Below, one piece after another: positions 7,506-15,399 of a stretch of 64,000 nucleotides of DNA; positions within the stretch are counted from its first letter, which is position 1, and each line of letters opens with the position of its first letter. The position numbers and the translations under genes are program-made. The notes beneath the pieces were generated by a model. It was not told the DNA's origin. It searched no databases and was given only the letters and a program-made list of their open reading frames with translations. The stretch is from Streptomyces antnestii (GTDB lineage: Bacteria; Actinomycetota; Actinomycetes; Streptomycetales; Streptomycetaceae). The DNA is taken from contig NZ_RZYA01000001.1 in the NCBI RefSeq assembly GCF_004005495.1, positions 310,001 to 374,000 on the forward strand, read 5' to 3'.

Positions 7506-10343
7506 CTACACAGCCACCCGCCGCCACTGCTGTGACGCCGCGCCCGTGTACGTCTGCTGGACGACCGCCGTGCCCGCCTCCGTCGAACCCGCCGCCGTAC
7601 CGAGGCACTTGCCCGTGCGGACGCACACCAGGCGGACGTGGTCGCCGTCGGTGGTCTCCGGGCGCCAGTGCTGGTTGTCGGCGCCGGTCGCCCGGTACTG
7701 CACGACCGGGGCGTTCTCCGTGGCCTGGCCGCCGCTGACGTCCGCCGTCAGGCCGGAGCCGACGTTGGTGAGGCGCCGGCCGCCGTCCAGGGTCTCGGTG
7801 AACTTCCACTGCTGCGCGGCGCCGCCCGTGCGGGCGCCCAGGACCAGGGGCGCGGACTCGGCGGTCCCCGTCACGCCGATCACCATGCGGCTGTCCGCCC
7901 GGTTGACGAGCACGTAGCGCTCCGACGCGTAGGAGGGGGTCAGGGTGACGCTCGCGCCCGGCCTCAGTCTGACGTCCTTCGTCCAGGACCCGGCCCGTAC
8001 GCGGGTGGTGGTGCCGCCCGTGGACGTCAGGCGCAGCTGCGTCGCGATGCCGTCCCGCCACTCCAGGTCGGCCGTGAACCCGCCGCGCACGCCGATGCCG
8101 GTGACCCTGCCCGCCGTGCCCCAGGCGACCGGGAGTGCCGGAAGGAGTTCGACGAGACCCGGGCGCGAGTAGAGCAGCATCTCGATCACGGCGGCGGTCG
8201 TGCCGAAGTTGGCGTCGATCTGGAAGACCGAGCTGTTGCCGCCCAGTTGGTACATGTCGAAGAAGTTCGGCGCGGTGCCGTTGCTGTGGTTCACGGAGGG
8301 GCGCAGCACGGTGCCGACGAGCTGGTACGCCTTCTCGGCGTCCTTCATCCGCGCCCAGCACAGGGCGCGCCAGGCGCAGCCCCAGCCGTAGGTGTCCATG
8401 CCGCGCGCGGTGAGGCCCTTGTCGACGCCGACGAGGATGTCGTGCGGGCTGCGGTCGTGGCTGATCCGGTCGCCGGGGAACAGGCCGACCAGGTGGGAGA
8501 GGTGCCGGTGCCGGGTCTCGCCCAGGTTCGCGCCGCCCATCCACTCCTCCAGCCAGCCCGTGGCGGAGCTGACGCGCGGCAGGTACAGCCGGTCCTGGAG
8601 CGCGGCGACGCGGCGGGCGTACCCCTGGGACTCGCCGAGGTCCGCCGCGGCGGTGCGGAAGTTCTCGAACAGCTGCCAGACCAGCTCCTGGGCGTACGTG
8701 ATGCCGCGGGCGTCGGTCGGGCCGTGCTCGGGCGACCAGTCGTGGTCGTCGACCAGGACCTCGACGTCGGCCCCGGACTTCGGGTCCTTCACCGTCGCCG
8801 TGACGAGCCGCTTCTCCCAGAACGCGCAGGCGCCCTCCAGGAGCGGCAGGATCTTCGCCAGATAGCGCCGGTCGAGGGTGAACTCGTAGTGCTCGAAGAG
8901 GGAGTTGCACAGCCAGGCGTTGCCGGCCGGGTGCCACCACCAGCCGGGGCCGCCCATGGTGTTGGTGGAGATCGCCGTGGTCCAGCCGGCGATCTCGCCG
9001 CTGGTGTTGCGGAAGCCGTTGCGCGGGTCGTTGAAGAGCTCGCGCGTGCGGACCTCCCAGTGCGGGACCTGGGCGAGACAGTAGTCGGCGAGCGCGTCGA
9101 AGCAGTCGGGCAGGCCGGTCCTGTCGGTGGGCCAGTAGTTCATCTGCAGGTTGATGTCGGTGTGGTAGTCCGCCATCCACGCCGGGTCGTTCCGGTCGAC
9201 CCACAGGCCCTGGAGGTTGAGCGGCAGCGAGCCGCGCGAGCCGCACACCGTGAGATAGCGGCCGAACTGGACGTACGACGCCTCCAGTTCGGGGTCGGGG
9301 CGCCCGCCGGAGGCCTGCCGGGCCAGCAGCCGCTGGTCGGTGTCCAGGGCCCGCTGCGCGTCGCTGGACACGCCCAGGTCCACGGTCATCGTGCCGAACA
9401 GGGCGCGGTGGTCGGCGACATGGGCGGCGAGGAGGCCGCTCGCGCCGGTCCTCGCGGCCGCGGCGGTCCGTGCGGTGGCCGTGGCGCGTGGGTCGGCGCG
9501 GCGGTCGATGAATCCGTCGGCGTCGGGGGAGTAGGAGGTGCCGCCGCTGAGGACGAGCAGGACCTCCTCGCAGCGGTCGAAGGTGACGGAGGAACCGGTC
9601 GCGCCGACGGTGCCGCCCCGGTGCGAGGCGGCACGGGCGACGGCGGCGTACGCGAGGTCGTTCGGGAGTGTCGCGGCGAAACCGGCCGACGCGGTGGCCG
9701 GGTCCGCGGTGATCGCCTCGGCGCGCGTCCCGGCCAGGGTGAGGCGTCCGCTCCAGGTGCCGCCGCCGCTCTGCGTCAGCCGGACGACGATCACGTCGTC
9801 GGGGTGGCTGCAGTACGTCTCACGTCGGTAGCGGACGCCCCCGAGCTCGTACTCGACGGTGATCAGGCCGTTGCTGAGGTCGAGGCGCCGGCGGTAGCCG
9901 CTGACGGCGGCCGGGTCGTGTCCCGGCACCTCCACGTACGCCTTGACGAGGACGCCGTACGAGCCGAAGTGGGCGGTGTCGTAGGGGAATTGACCGTCGG
10001 ACTCCAGGGAGTCGTTGGGCCCGCCCGTCCACAGGGTCACGTCCGAGACGGACAGGACGTCGCGGGACGGGTGCCCCGAGACGACGGCGCCGAGGCGGCC
10101 GTTGCCGATGGGCAGGCCCTCCCGCATGAGGCGGTCCTCGGCGGCGGGGGACGAGTAGCGCAGGGCGACCGCGTCGGCCTCCGGCACGAGACCGGGCGCG
10201 GCCGGGCGTCCGCCGGGTCTGGGCGCCGTCTGCGCGGCGTAGGCGGGTACTTGACTCAGAGCCAGGAGAGATCCGATGGCTGAGCCGTATTTGAGGAGGG
10301 AGCGGCGGGTGACGGCGGTACCGGGTCCGGGGCGCGTAGGCAT
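7506..10343 (-). CDS. Secreted GH95 alpha-L-fucosidase-type glycosidase with C-terminal ricin-type lectin domain
   Basis: 945 residues. A twin-arginine signal (VTRRSLLKYGSAIGSLLAL, then AYA) sends it out folded. The N-terminal domain has the GH95 hallmarks GLPIGNGRLGAVVSG and VSDVTLWTGGPND. The helical catalytic barrel carries HTDINLQMNYWP (active-site Asn residues), WSPEHGP (likely acid) and FQIDANFGTTAAV (Asp). The last 140 residues are a beta-trefoil lectin with the repeated motifs QQWKF, NQHWRP and QQWRR. GH95 enzymes remove alpha-1,2-L-fucose or galactose from glycans; the exact substrate is open. Start: ATG with GGAGGACCAG directly upstream. The sugar ABC operon at 11599 lies nearby but is divergent, so shared regulation is only a guess. 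Confidence 0.9.
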   Translation of the reverse strand: MPTRPGPGTAVTRRSLLKYGSAIGSLLALSQVPAYAAQTAPRPGGRPAAPGLVPEADAVALRYSSPAAEDRLMREGLPIGNGRLGAVVSGHPSRDVLSVSDVTLWTGGPNDSLESDGQFPYDTAHFGSYGVLVKAYVEVPGHDPAAVSGYRRRLDLSNGLITVEYELGGVRYRRETYCSHPDDVIVVRLTQSGGGTWSGRLTLAGTRAEAITADPATASAGFAATLPNDLAYAAVARAASHRGGTVGATGSSVTFDRCEEVLLVLSGGTSYSPDADGFIDRRADPRATATARTAAAARTGASGLLAAHVADHRALFGTMTVDLGVSSDAQRALDTDQRLLARQASGGRPDPELEASYVQFGRYLTVCGSRGSLPLNLQGLWVDRNDPAWMADYHTDINLQMNYWPTDRTGLPDCFDALADYCLAQVPHWEVRTRELFNDPRNGFRNTSGEIAGWTTAISTNTMGGPGWWWHPAGNAWLCNSLFEHYEFTLDRRYLAKILPLLEGACAFWEKRLVTATVKDPKSGADVEVLVDDHDWSPEHGPTDARGITYAQELVWQLFENFRTAAADLGESQGYARRVAALQDRLYLPRVSSATGWLEEWMGGANLGETRHRHLSHLVGLFPGDRISHDRSPHDILVGVDKGLTARGMDTYGWGCAWRALCWARMKDAEKAYQLVGTVLRPSVNHSNGTAPNFFDMYQLGGNSSVFQIDANFGTTAAVIEMLLYSRPGLVELLPALPVAWGTAGRVTGIGVRGGFTADLEWRDGIATQLRLTSTGGTTTRVRAGSWTKDVRLRPGASVTLTPSYASERYVLVNRADSRMVIGVTGTAESAPLVLGARTGGAAQQWKFTETLDGGRRLTNVGSGLTADVSGGQATENAPVVQYRATGADNQHWRPETTDGDHVRLVCVRTGKCLGTAAGSTEAGTAVVQQTYTGAASQQWRRVAV

Positions 10344-10532
10344 CTGGTCCTCCAGCAGGGGTCGGCCAACTCAGCCGTACCTTGCTCCAGGACCCCACCG
10401 CGGGAAAGAGATCGGATGAATTCAGCGCGAAAGTCCAACAACTCCTGAGCGGGAGTCCAACTGCCCGTCCGGACCGGCGCCGCCGCATCACGAAGTGGCG
10501 GATCCCCACCCCGGACCGGCACGGTCGGAAGG

Positions 10533-11405
10533 TCAGAACGGGTACCAGCGCACCGTCGGATCCCCGTCCCGCAGCGACGCCACCCTGCGCCCGAACTCCG
10601 CGAGCGCCTTGGGGTTGGCCGGCGCGTGCTGCGCCACCCACGCGCAGCTCGCCGTCTCGCGCGCGCCGCGCAGCACCGCGCACCCGTCCCACTCGCGCAC
10701 GTCCCAGCCGTACGTCCGCGTGAACGCGTCGTACGCCTCGGGGACCAGGCCGTAGCGGTCGCGGGAGAGCGCCATGACGACCAGGTCGTGCTCGCGCAGG
10801 TCCGACGAGAACGTCTCCAGGTCCACGAGGACGGGCCCGTCCGGCCCGATGTGCACGTTGCGCGGCAGCGCGTCCCCGTGGATCGGCCCCGGCGGAAGGT
10901 GCGGGACGAGCGCGGCCGCCGCGTCCGCGAAGCCGTCGCGCCGCTCGCGCAGATACGCCGCGTCGGCGGGGTCGATCGCGTCCCCCGCGAGCCGCAGCCA
11001 CCGCTCCACGCCGCCGAGCAGCTCGCGGCGCGGCAGCGCGAAGGGCGGCGCCGGCAGGGCGTGCACGAGGCGCAGCAGCTCGGCCAGGTCACGCGGTTCG
11101 GCGGGCCGCAGCGCGGCCGGGACGCGGTGCCACAGCGTCACCGGGTGGCCGTCCACGAGGAGCGGTTCCGGCTCGGCGGCCCGTACGGCGGGCACGCCCT
11201 GTCCGGCGAGCCAGCCGGCGACGGAGAGCTCGTGCCGGGCCCGCTCCAGGAGTTCGGGGGCGCGGCCCACCTTGACCACGAGGTCGCCAAGGGCGAACAC
11301 GGCGTTCTCGCCGAGCGCGAGCAGTTCGGCCTCCCGCCCGTCGCCCCGCGTCCCGTCCGGGAGCCCCGCCGCGGCGAGTACCTTCCGCGCCTGCGCCTCG
11401 TCCAT
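10533..11405 (-). CDS. Aminoglycoside phosphotransferase (APH)-fold kinase family protein
   Basis: 290 residues. The kinase-like motif is clear: GPIHGDALPRNVHI (catalytic Asp and metal Asn, about 180-190) followed by PVLVDLETFS, the metal-binding Asp of the DFG position. The N-terminal lobe has FALGDLVVKVGR with the phosphate-anchoring Lys. Such proteins phosphorylate small molecules; resistance cannot be assumed from the fold, and the substrate is unknown. GTG (11408) and ATG (11405) stand next to each other after GGGAGG; the ATG is chosen for spacing. It is transcribed away from the sugar ABC operon across a 193-base divergent region. Confidence 0.82.
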   Translation of the reverse strand: MDEAQARKVLAAAGLPDGTRGDGREAELLALGENAVFALGDLVVKVGRAPELLERARHELSVAGWLAGQGVPAVRAAEPEPLLVDGHPVTLWHRVPAALRPAEPRDLAELLRLVHALPAPPFALPRRELLGGVERWLRLAGDAIDPADAAYLRERRDGFADAAAALVPHLPPGPIHGDALPRNVHIGPDGPVLVDLETFSSDLREHDLVVMALSRDRYGLVPEAYDAFTRTYGWDVREWDGCAVLRGARETASCAWVAQHAPANPKALAEFGRRVASLRDGDPTVRWYPF

Positions 11406-11598
11406 CACTTGCCTCCCGCGATCACGTCGTACCGCGCCAGTCTCCCACCCGCCCCGTCCACACCTCCGCCCCGGCCCACGGCGCACTGAACATGTACATG
11501 CACACAGCCTTGACGGCCCACGACTCCCTCAGCACGATGACGATGGCCGCCGGGACGGCCGGACCTCTCCCACCCGCCCGCCCGAAGGAGCCGATGCC

Positions 11599-12534
11599 GT
11601 GACCTTGGCCACCGCGACGAAGCGGCCGGTGAAGCGTGTGTCCGAGCCGCCCGGCCGGGGGCGCCTGGTGGACCACGGCGCCTGGTTCCTCGTGCTGCCC
11701 GCCCTGATCCCCATCCTGGTGCTCAGCGTCGGGCCCCTCCTCTACGGCATCGCGCTGTCGTTCACCGACGCGCAGGCGGGCCGCACCGCGCCGACCCGGT
11801 GGGTGGGCGCGCTCAACTTCCAGGACCTGCTGCACGACACGCTGTTCTGGGAGTCCTTCCGGATCGGCCTCTTATGGGCCGTCGGCGTGACCGTCCCGCA
11901 GTTCCTGCTCGCGCTCGGCCTCGCGCTCCTGCTCAACCAGAACCTCCGCTTCCGCTGGCTGGCGCGGGCCCTCGCGATCATTCCCTGGGCGATGCCCGAG
12001 GTCGTCGTCGGCATCATGTGGCGCCTCGTCTACCACCCGGACGCCGGCATCCTCAACGAGACGCTCCGTGACCTCGGGCTCGGCGACGGGCGCGACTGGC
12101 TCACCGGCCTCGCGACCGCACTGCCCGCCGTCATCGTCGTCGGCGTCTGGGCCGGCATGCCGCAGACCACGGTCGCCCTGCTCGCCGGGCTCCAGAACAC
12201 CCCGCCCGAACTCCACGAGGCCGCCGCCCTCGACGGCGCGGGCGCCTGGGGCCGCTTCCGGGCGGTGACCTGGCCCGCGCTCAAGCCGGTGGCCCTCGCC
12301 ATCACCGCGCTCAACTTCATCTGGAACTTCAACGCGTTCGCCCTGGTCTACGTCCTGACCAACGGTGGCCCGGGCGGCCGCACCCGCCTGCCGATGCTGT
12401 TCGCCTACGAAGAGGCCTTCCGCTACGGCCAGTTCGGCTATGCGGCGGCGATGGGCTGCGGGATGGTCGCGGTCATCTCCGTGATCCTCGCCTTCCATCT
12501 CGTGGGCCGGCTCAAGGGAGGCGACGAGCAGTGA
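11599..12534 (+). CDS. Carbohydrate ABC transporter permease (MalF/UgpA type)
   Basis: 311 residues with six hydrophobic segments. The EAA loop that contacts the ATPase is ELHEAAALDGAGAWGRFRAVTWP (about 205-227). Start: GTG with GAAGGAG eight bases upstream. The stop overlaps the start of the second permease (GTGA), so the two are translationally coupled. No ATPase gene is in the operon; Streptomyces sugar importers of this type usually share the ATPase MsiK. The 190-base region upstream has a 10-bp palindrome CATGTACATG at 11491-11500 and a TTGACG hexamer at 11510, a plausible promoter and operator area. The sugar is unknown. Confidence 0.9.
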   Translation: MTLATATKRPVKRVSEPPGRGRLVDHGAWFLVLPALIPILVLSVGPLLYGIALSFTDAQAGRTAPTRWVGALNFQDLLHDTLFWESFRIGLLWAVGVTVPQFLLALGLALLLNQNLRFRWLARALAIIPWAMPEVVVGIMWRLVYHPDAGILNETLRDLGLGDGRDWLTGLATALPAVIVVGVWAGMPQTTVALLAGLQNTPPELHEAAALDGAGAWGRFRAVTWPALKPVALAITALNFIWNFNAFALVYVLTNGGPGGRTRLPMLFAYEEAFRYGQFGYAAAMGCGMVAVISVILAFHLVGRLKGGDEQ

Positions 12535-13427
12535 GCCGTACCCGTACCCATACCCGTACCCATACCCGTACCCGTGGCCGTACCCGTACAGGCATCCGGC
12601 CGAGCAGGCCGGCGCGCGCCGGGCAGTCCCTCGCGCTGCTCGCCTATCTCGTCTTCCTGGCGTTCCCGTTCCTGTGGCTGATCTCCACGGCCTTCAAGCC
12701 GCCGCGCGAACTGGCGAGCCTGCACCCCACCTGGATCCCCAAGGACCCGACGCTCGCCAACTTCCGTCAGGCGTTCGACGAGCAGCCCCTCCTGCGGGCC
12801 GCCGTCAACTCCGTACTCGTGGCCCTGAGCGCGGCGCTCGTCGCCGTCCTCGTCGCGACGCCGATGGCCTACGTCATGGCCCGCCACCGCTCCCTGCTCT
12901 CCCGCGCGGCGACGGGCTGGGTGGTGATCAGCCAGGCGTTCCCGTTCGTCCTCCTGATCATCCCGCTCTTCCTGATCCTGAAGAACCTGCACCTGATCAA
13001 CTCGCTGCCCGGCCTGACCCTGGTCTACGTGGTGTGGTCGCTGCCCTTCGCGCTGTGGATGCTCGTCGGGTACGTGCGGGCCGTGCCGCGCGAGCTGGAG
13101 GAGGCGGCGGCCGTGGACGGCGCCGGAAAGCTGCGCACGCTCGTCTCGGTCACGGCGCCGCTGCTCGCGCCGGGGCTCGTCGCGACGGCGCTCTTCGCGT
13201 TCATCACCGCGTGGAACGAGTTCTTCTTCGCGCTCGTCCTGATGAAGACGCCGGAGCGGCAGACCCTGCCGGTCGTCCTGACGCACTTCCTCGGCGCGGA
13301 GGGCGTCGCCGACCTCGGACCGCTGGCCGCCGCCGCGTTCCTCGCCACCCTGCCCTCACTGGTGATCTTCGCGCTCATCCAGCGCAGACTCACCGGCGGG
13401 ATCCTGGCCGGGGCGGTGAAGTCATGA
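12531..13427 (+). CDS. Carbohydrate ABC transporter permease (MalG/UgpE type)
   Basis: 298 residues, six membrane segments, EAA loop ELEEAAAVDGAGKLRTLVSV (about 185-205). It pairs with the preceding permease to form the channel. GTG start overlaps the previous stop; the stop (TGA) overlaps the ATG of the lipoprotein gene. The N-terminus is odd: residues 3-20 are an Arg-Thr-His-Thr run encoded by a 6-bp tandem repeat (see the repeat entry), producing a strongly basic cytosolic tail before the first helix. Such a tail is not typical of MalG-type permeases. Confidence 0.9.
   Translation: MSRTRTHTRTHTRTRGRTRTGIRPSRPARAGQSLALLAYLVFLAFPFLWLISTAFKPPRELASLHPTWIPKDPTLANFRQAFDEQPLLRAAVNSVLVALSAALVAVLVATPMAYVMARHRSLLSRAATGWVVISQAFPFVLLIIPLFLILKNLHLINSLPGLTLVYVVWSLPFALWMLVGYVRAVPRELEEAAAVDGAGKLRTLVSVTAPLLAPGLVATALFAFITAWNEFFFALVLMKTPERQTLPVVLTHFLGAEGVADLGPLAAAAFLATLPSLVIFALIQRRLTGGILAGAVKS
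12537..12590 (+). repeat. Hexanucleotide tandem repeat inside a permease gene
   Basis: Nine in-frame hexamers of the form cgtacc or catacc, with one cgtggc and one cgtaca variant, follow the second codon of the permease. They encode alternating Arg-Thr and His-Thr. The pattern suggests slippage expansion. Since the unit is six bases, gain or loss would keep the frame. Confidence 0.85.
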
Positions 13428-14710
13428 GGCGCGTACGCGCATGGGCCGCCGTCGCCGCGGCCGTGGCCCTGCTGCTCACCGGCTGCTCGTCCGGCAAAAC
13501 CGTGGACGACGGCAAGGTGACCCTCGAATTCCAGTCCCTGGCCTGGCAGAAGGAGTCCGTCGACGCCAACAAGCAGCTCGTGAAGGAGTGGAACGCAGCC
13601 CACCCGGACATCCAGGTCAAGTACGTGCAGGGCAGCTGGGACAGCGTCCACGACCAGCTGCTGACCTCCTTCGAGGGAGGCGAGGCGCCCGACGTCATCC
13701 ATGACGCCTCCGACGACCTCGCGGACTTCGCGTACGGCGGCTACCTCGCCGACCTGCGCGACCTGCTGCCCGCCCGCCTCAAGTCCGGCATCCCGCAGCG
13801 CAGTTGGGAGACCACGACCTTCGGTGACGGTGTCTACGGCGTGCCGTTCCTCCAGGAGCCGCGCGTCCTCGTCGCCAACGCGAAGATCCTCCGGGCGGCC
13901 GGGGTGCGGATCCCGACGCCCGCGAAGCCGTGGTCCTGGGAGGAGTTCCGGAGCGTCACCAAGAAGCTCAGCGGCGGCGGGAGGTTCGGTGTCGCCTGGC
14001 CGCTGAAGGAACCCGTCTCGGCCACCCTCAACCTCTCCCTCTCGGCCGGCGGACGCATGTTCCACCGCGGCGCGGACGGCAAGGTGACGGTCCGTTTCGA
14101 CGCGGCCGACGCGGTCGTGCCCCGGACCGTCCACGACCAGGCGGGCCCCGACGGCAGCGCATCGGGTGCGACCCTCGGCATGAGCGGCTCGGACACGCTC
14201 CCCGGTTTCTTCGCCGGCAAGTACGCCATGGTGCCGCTCGGATTCTCCTACCGTCAGCAGATCGTCCAGCAGGCGCCGAAGGGCTTCGAGTGGCAGGTGC
14301 TCCCGGCGCCCGCGGGCCGCGACGGGCTCGCGCAGGGCGTCTCGCCGCAGACCCTGTCCGTGGCGCAGGACAGCCCGCACAAGAAGGAGGCGGCGCAGTT
14401 CATCGACTTCCTCCTGCGGCCGCGGAACATGGTCCGCCTCGCGCTCGGCGACTGGATGCTGCCGACCGGCACGCAGGCCCTGAAGGACCCGGCCCTGCGG
14501 ACCACGAAGAACGACTGGGCGACCGGCACGGCCCTCGCGGGCGGCCTCCGCTCGGCCCCCGCACAGTCCGTACGGGGCTACCCCGAGTGGAAGGACAAGG
14601 TCGCGACGCCCGCCCTCCAGGAGTACTACAGCGGCTCCATCGGCCTGGGAGAGCTACGCAAACGCCTGGTGAGGGACGGGAATCTCGTCCTCGCCAGATA
14701 TCAGAGGTAG
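13424..14710 (+). CDS. Sugar ABC transporter substrate-binding lipoprotein
   Basis: 428 residues. Signal peptide with lipobox LLLTGC, so the mature protein is anchored to the outer face of the membrane at about Cys22. The body is a family-1 extracellular solute-binding protein: EWNAAHPDIQVKYVQGSWDS, then DVIHDASDDLADFAYGGYLADL and later GFSYRQQIVQ. Third gene of the permease operon, ATG overlapping the preceding TGA. It captures an oligosaccharide or sugar for the two permeases; specificity cannot be read from sequence alone. Confidence 0.9.
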   Translation: MRRVRAWAAVAAAVALLLTGCSSGKTVDDGKVTLEFQSLAWQKESVDANKQLVKEWNAAHPDIQVKYVQGSWDSVHDQLLTSFEGGEAPDVIHDASDDLADFAYGGYLADLRDLLPARLKSGIPQRSWETTTFGDGVYGVPFLQEPRVLVANAKILRAAGVRIPTPAKPWSWEEFRSVTKKLSGGGRFGVAWPLKEPVSATLNLSLSAGGRMFHRGADGKVTVRFDAADAVVPRTVHDQAGPDGSASGATLGMSGSDTLPGFFAGKYAMVPLGFSYRQQIVQQAPKGFEWQVLPAPAGRDGLAQGVSPQTLSVAQDSPHKKEAAQFIDFLLRPRNMVRLALGDWMLPTGTQALKDPALRTTKNDWATGTALAGGLRSAPAQSVRGYPEWKDKVATPALQEYYSGSIGLGELRKRLVRDGNLVLARYQR

Positions 14711-14738
14711 GGCGGGACGGGGAAGCCGGGGAGGGGGG

Positions 14739-15375
14739 TCACATATCGAGGACGAGGCGTGGGCCCCGGCAGCGCGAGACACAGATCATCAGCGTCTCGC
14801 CCGACGCCCGCTCCTCGGCGGTGAGCACCGAGTCCCGGTGGTCCGCCGTGTCCTCCACTATGTCGGTCTCGCAGGTCCCGCAGGTGCCTTCCGCACAGGA
14901 GTAGAGCACCTCGACCCCCGCATCGCGCACCGTGTGCAGGATGCTGCGGCCGGGCGGCACGGTCAGGGTGCGGCCGGAGCGCCGCAGCTCCACCTCGAAG
15001 GCGTGGTCCGGCCCGTCCTGCTTCACGGGCCGGAAACGCTCGGTGTGGGCGGCGCTCGGGCCTCGACGGCGTCGAGGAGCGGCCCCGGGCCGCAGCAGTA
15101 GACGAGGGCGCCGTCCCCCGCCGTCCCGAGATACCCGTCGAGGTCGAGCAGCCCCGTCTCGTCCTTCGGGGCGACGCGCACCTTCTGTCCGTACACGGAG
15201 AGGCGGTCGAGGAACGCCATCGAGGCGCGTGTCCGGCCGCCGTACAGCAGGCTCCACTCGGCGCCCGCCGCCTCGGCGGCGGCCACCATCGGGAGGATCG
15301 GGGTGATCCCGATGCCGCCCGCCACGAAGCGGTAGCCCGGTGCCTCGTGGAGTGGGAACGCGGAGCGTCGCGGTG
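14739..15375 (-). pseudogene. Broken phthalate-dioxygenase-reductase-type oxidoreductase
   Basis: Remains of a PDR/VanB-type reductase that would pass electrons from NAD(P)H via flavin to a 2Fe-2S centre. The NAD domain is recognisable (FPLHEAPGYRFVAGGIGITP, then VYCCGPGPLLDAVEAR) and so is the C-terminal plant-type ferredoxin domain (YSCAEGTCGTC plus the later Cys in CVSRC). Two lesions are seen. The frame shifts near 15045-15065, between VEARA and AHTERFRPV. The whole N-terminal flavin domain is missing: homology stops around 15375, just before the TnpB-bearing element. The insertion or an associated deletion probably removed it. A functional product is unlikely. Confidence 0.8.
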
Positions 15376-15399
15376 CCGTTCGGGCGGGCCGGGTCAGGC

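Noticed and set aside
7638..10283. A long plus-strand open frame (881 codons) antisense to the GH95 gene
   Set aside because: It has no domain pattern, is rich in Arg, Gly, Ala and Val as expected of a GC-rich shadow, and the minus-strand frame encodes a complete, recognisable enzyme.
10347..10394. Imperfect inverted repeat before the GH95 gene
   Set aside because: Matches at 12 of 14 positions but its left arm lies in the ribosome-site area and such repeats are common in this GC-rich sequence; not strong enough to call.
10533..11405. Calling the APH-fold protein an aminoglycoside resistance gene
   Set aside because: Only the kinase fold is evident; many such proteins act on unrelated metabolites.
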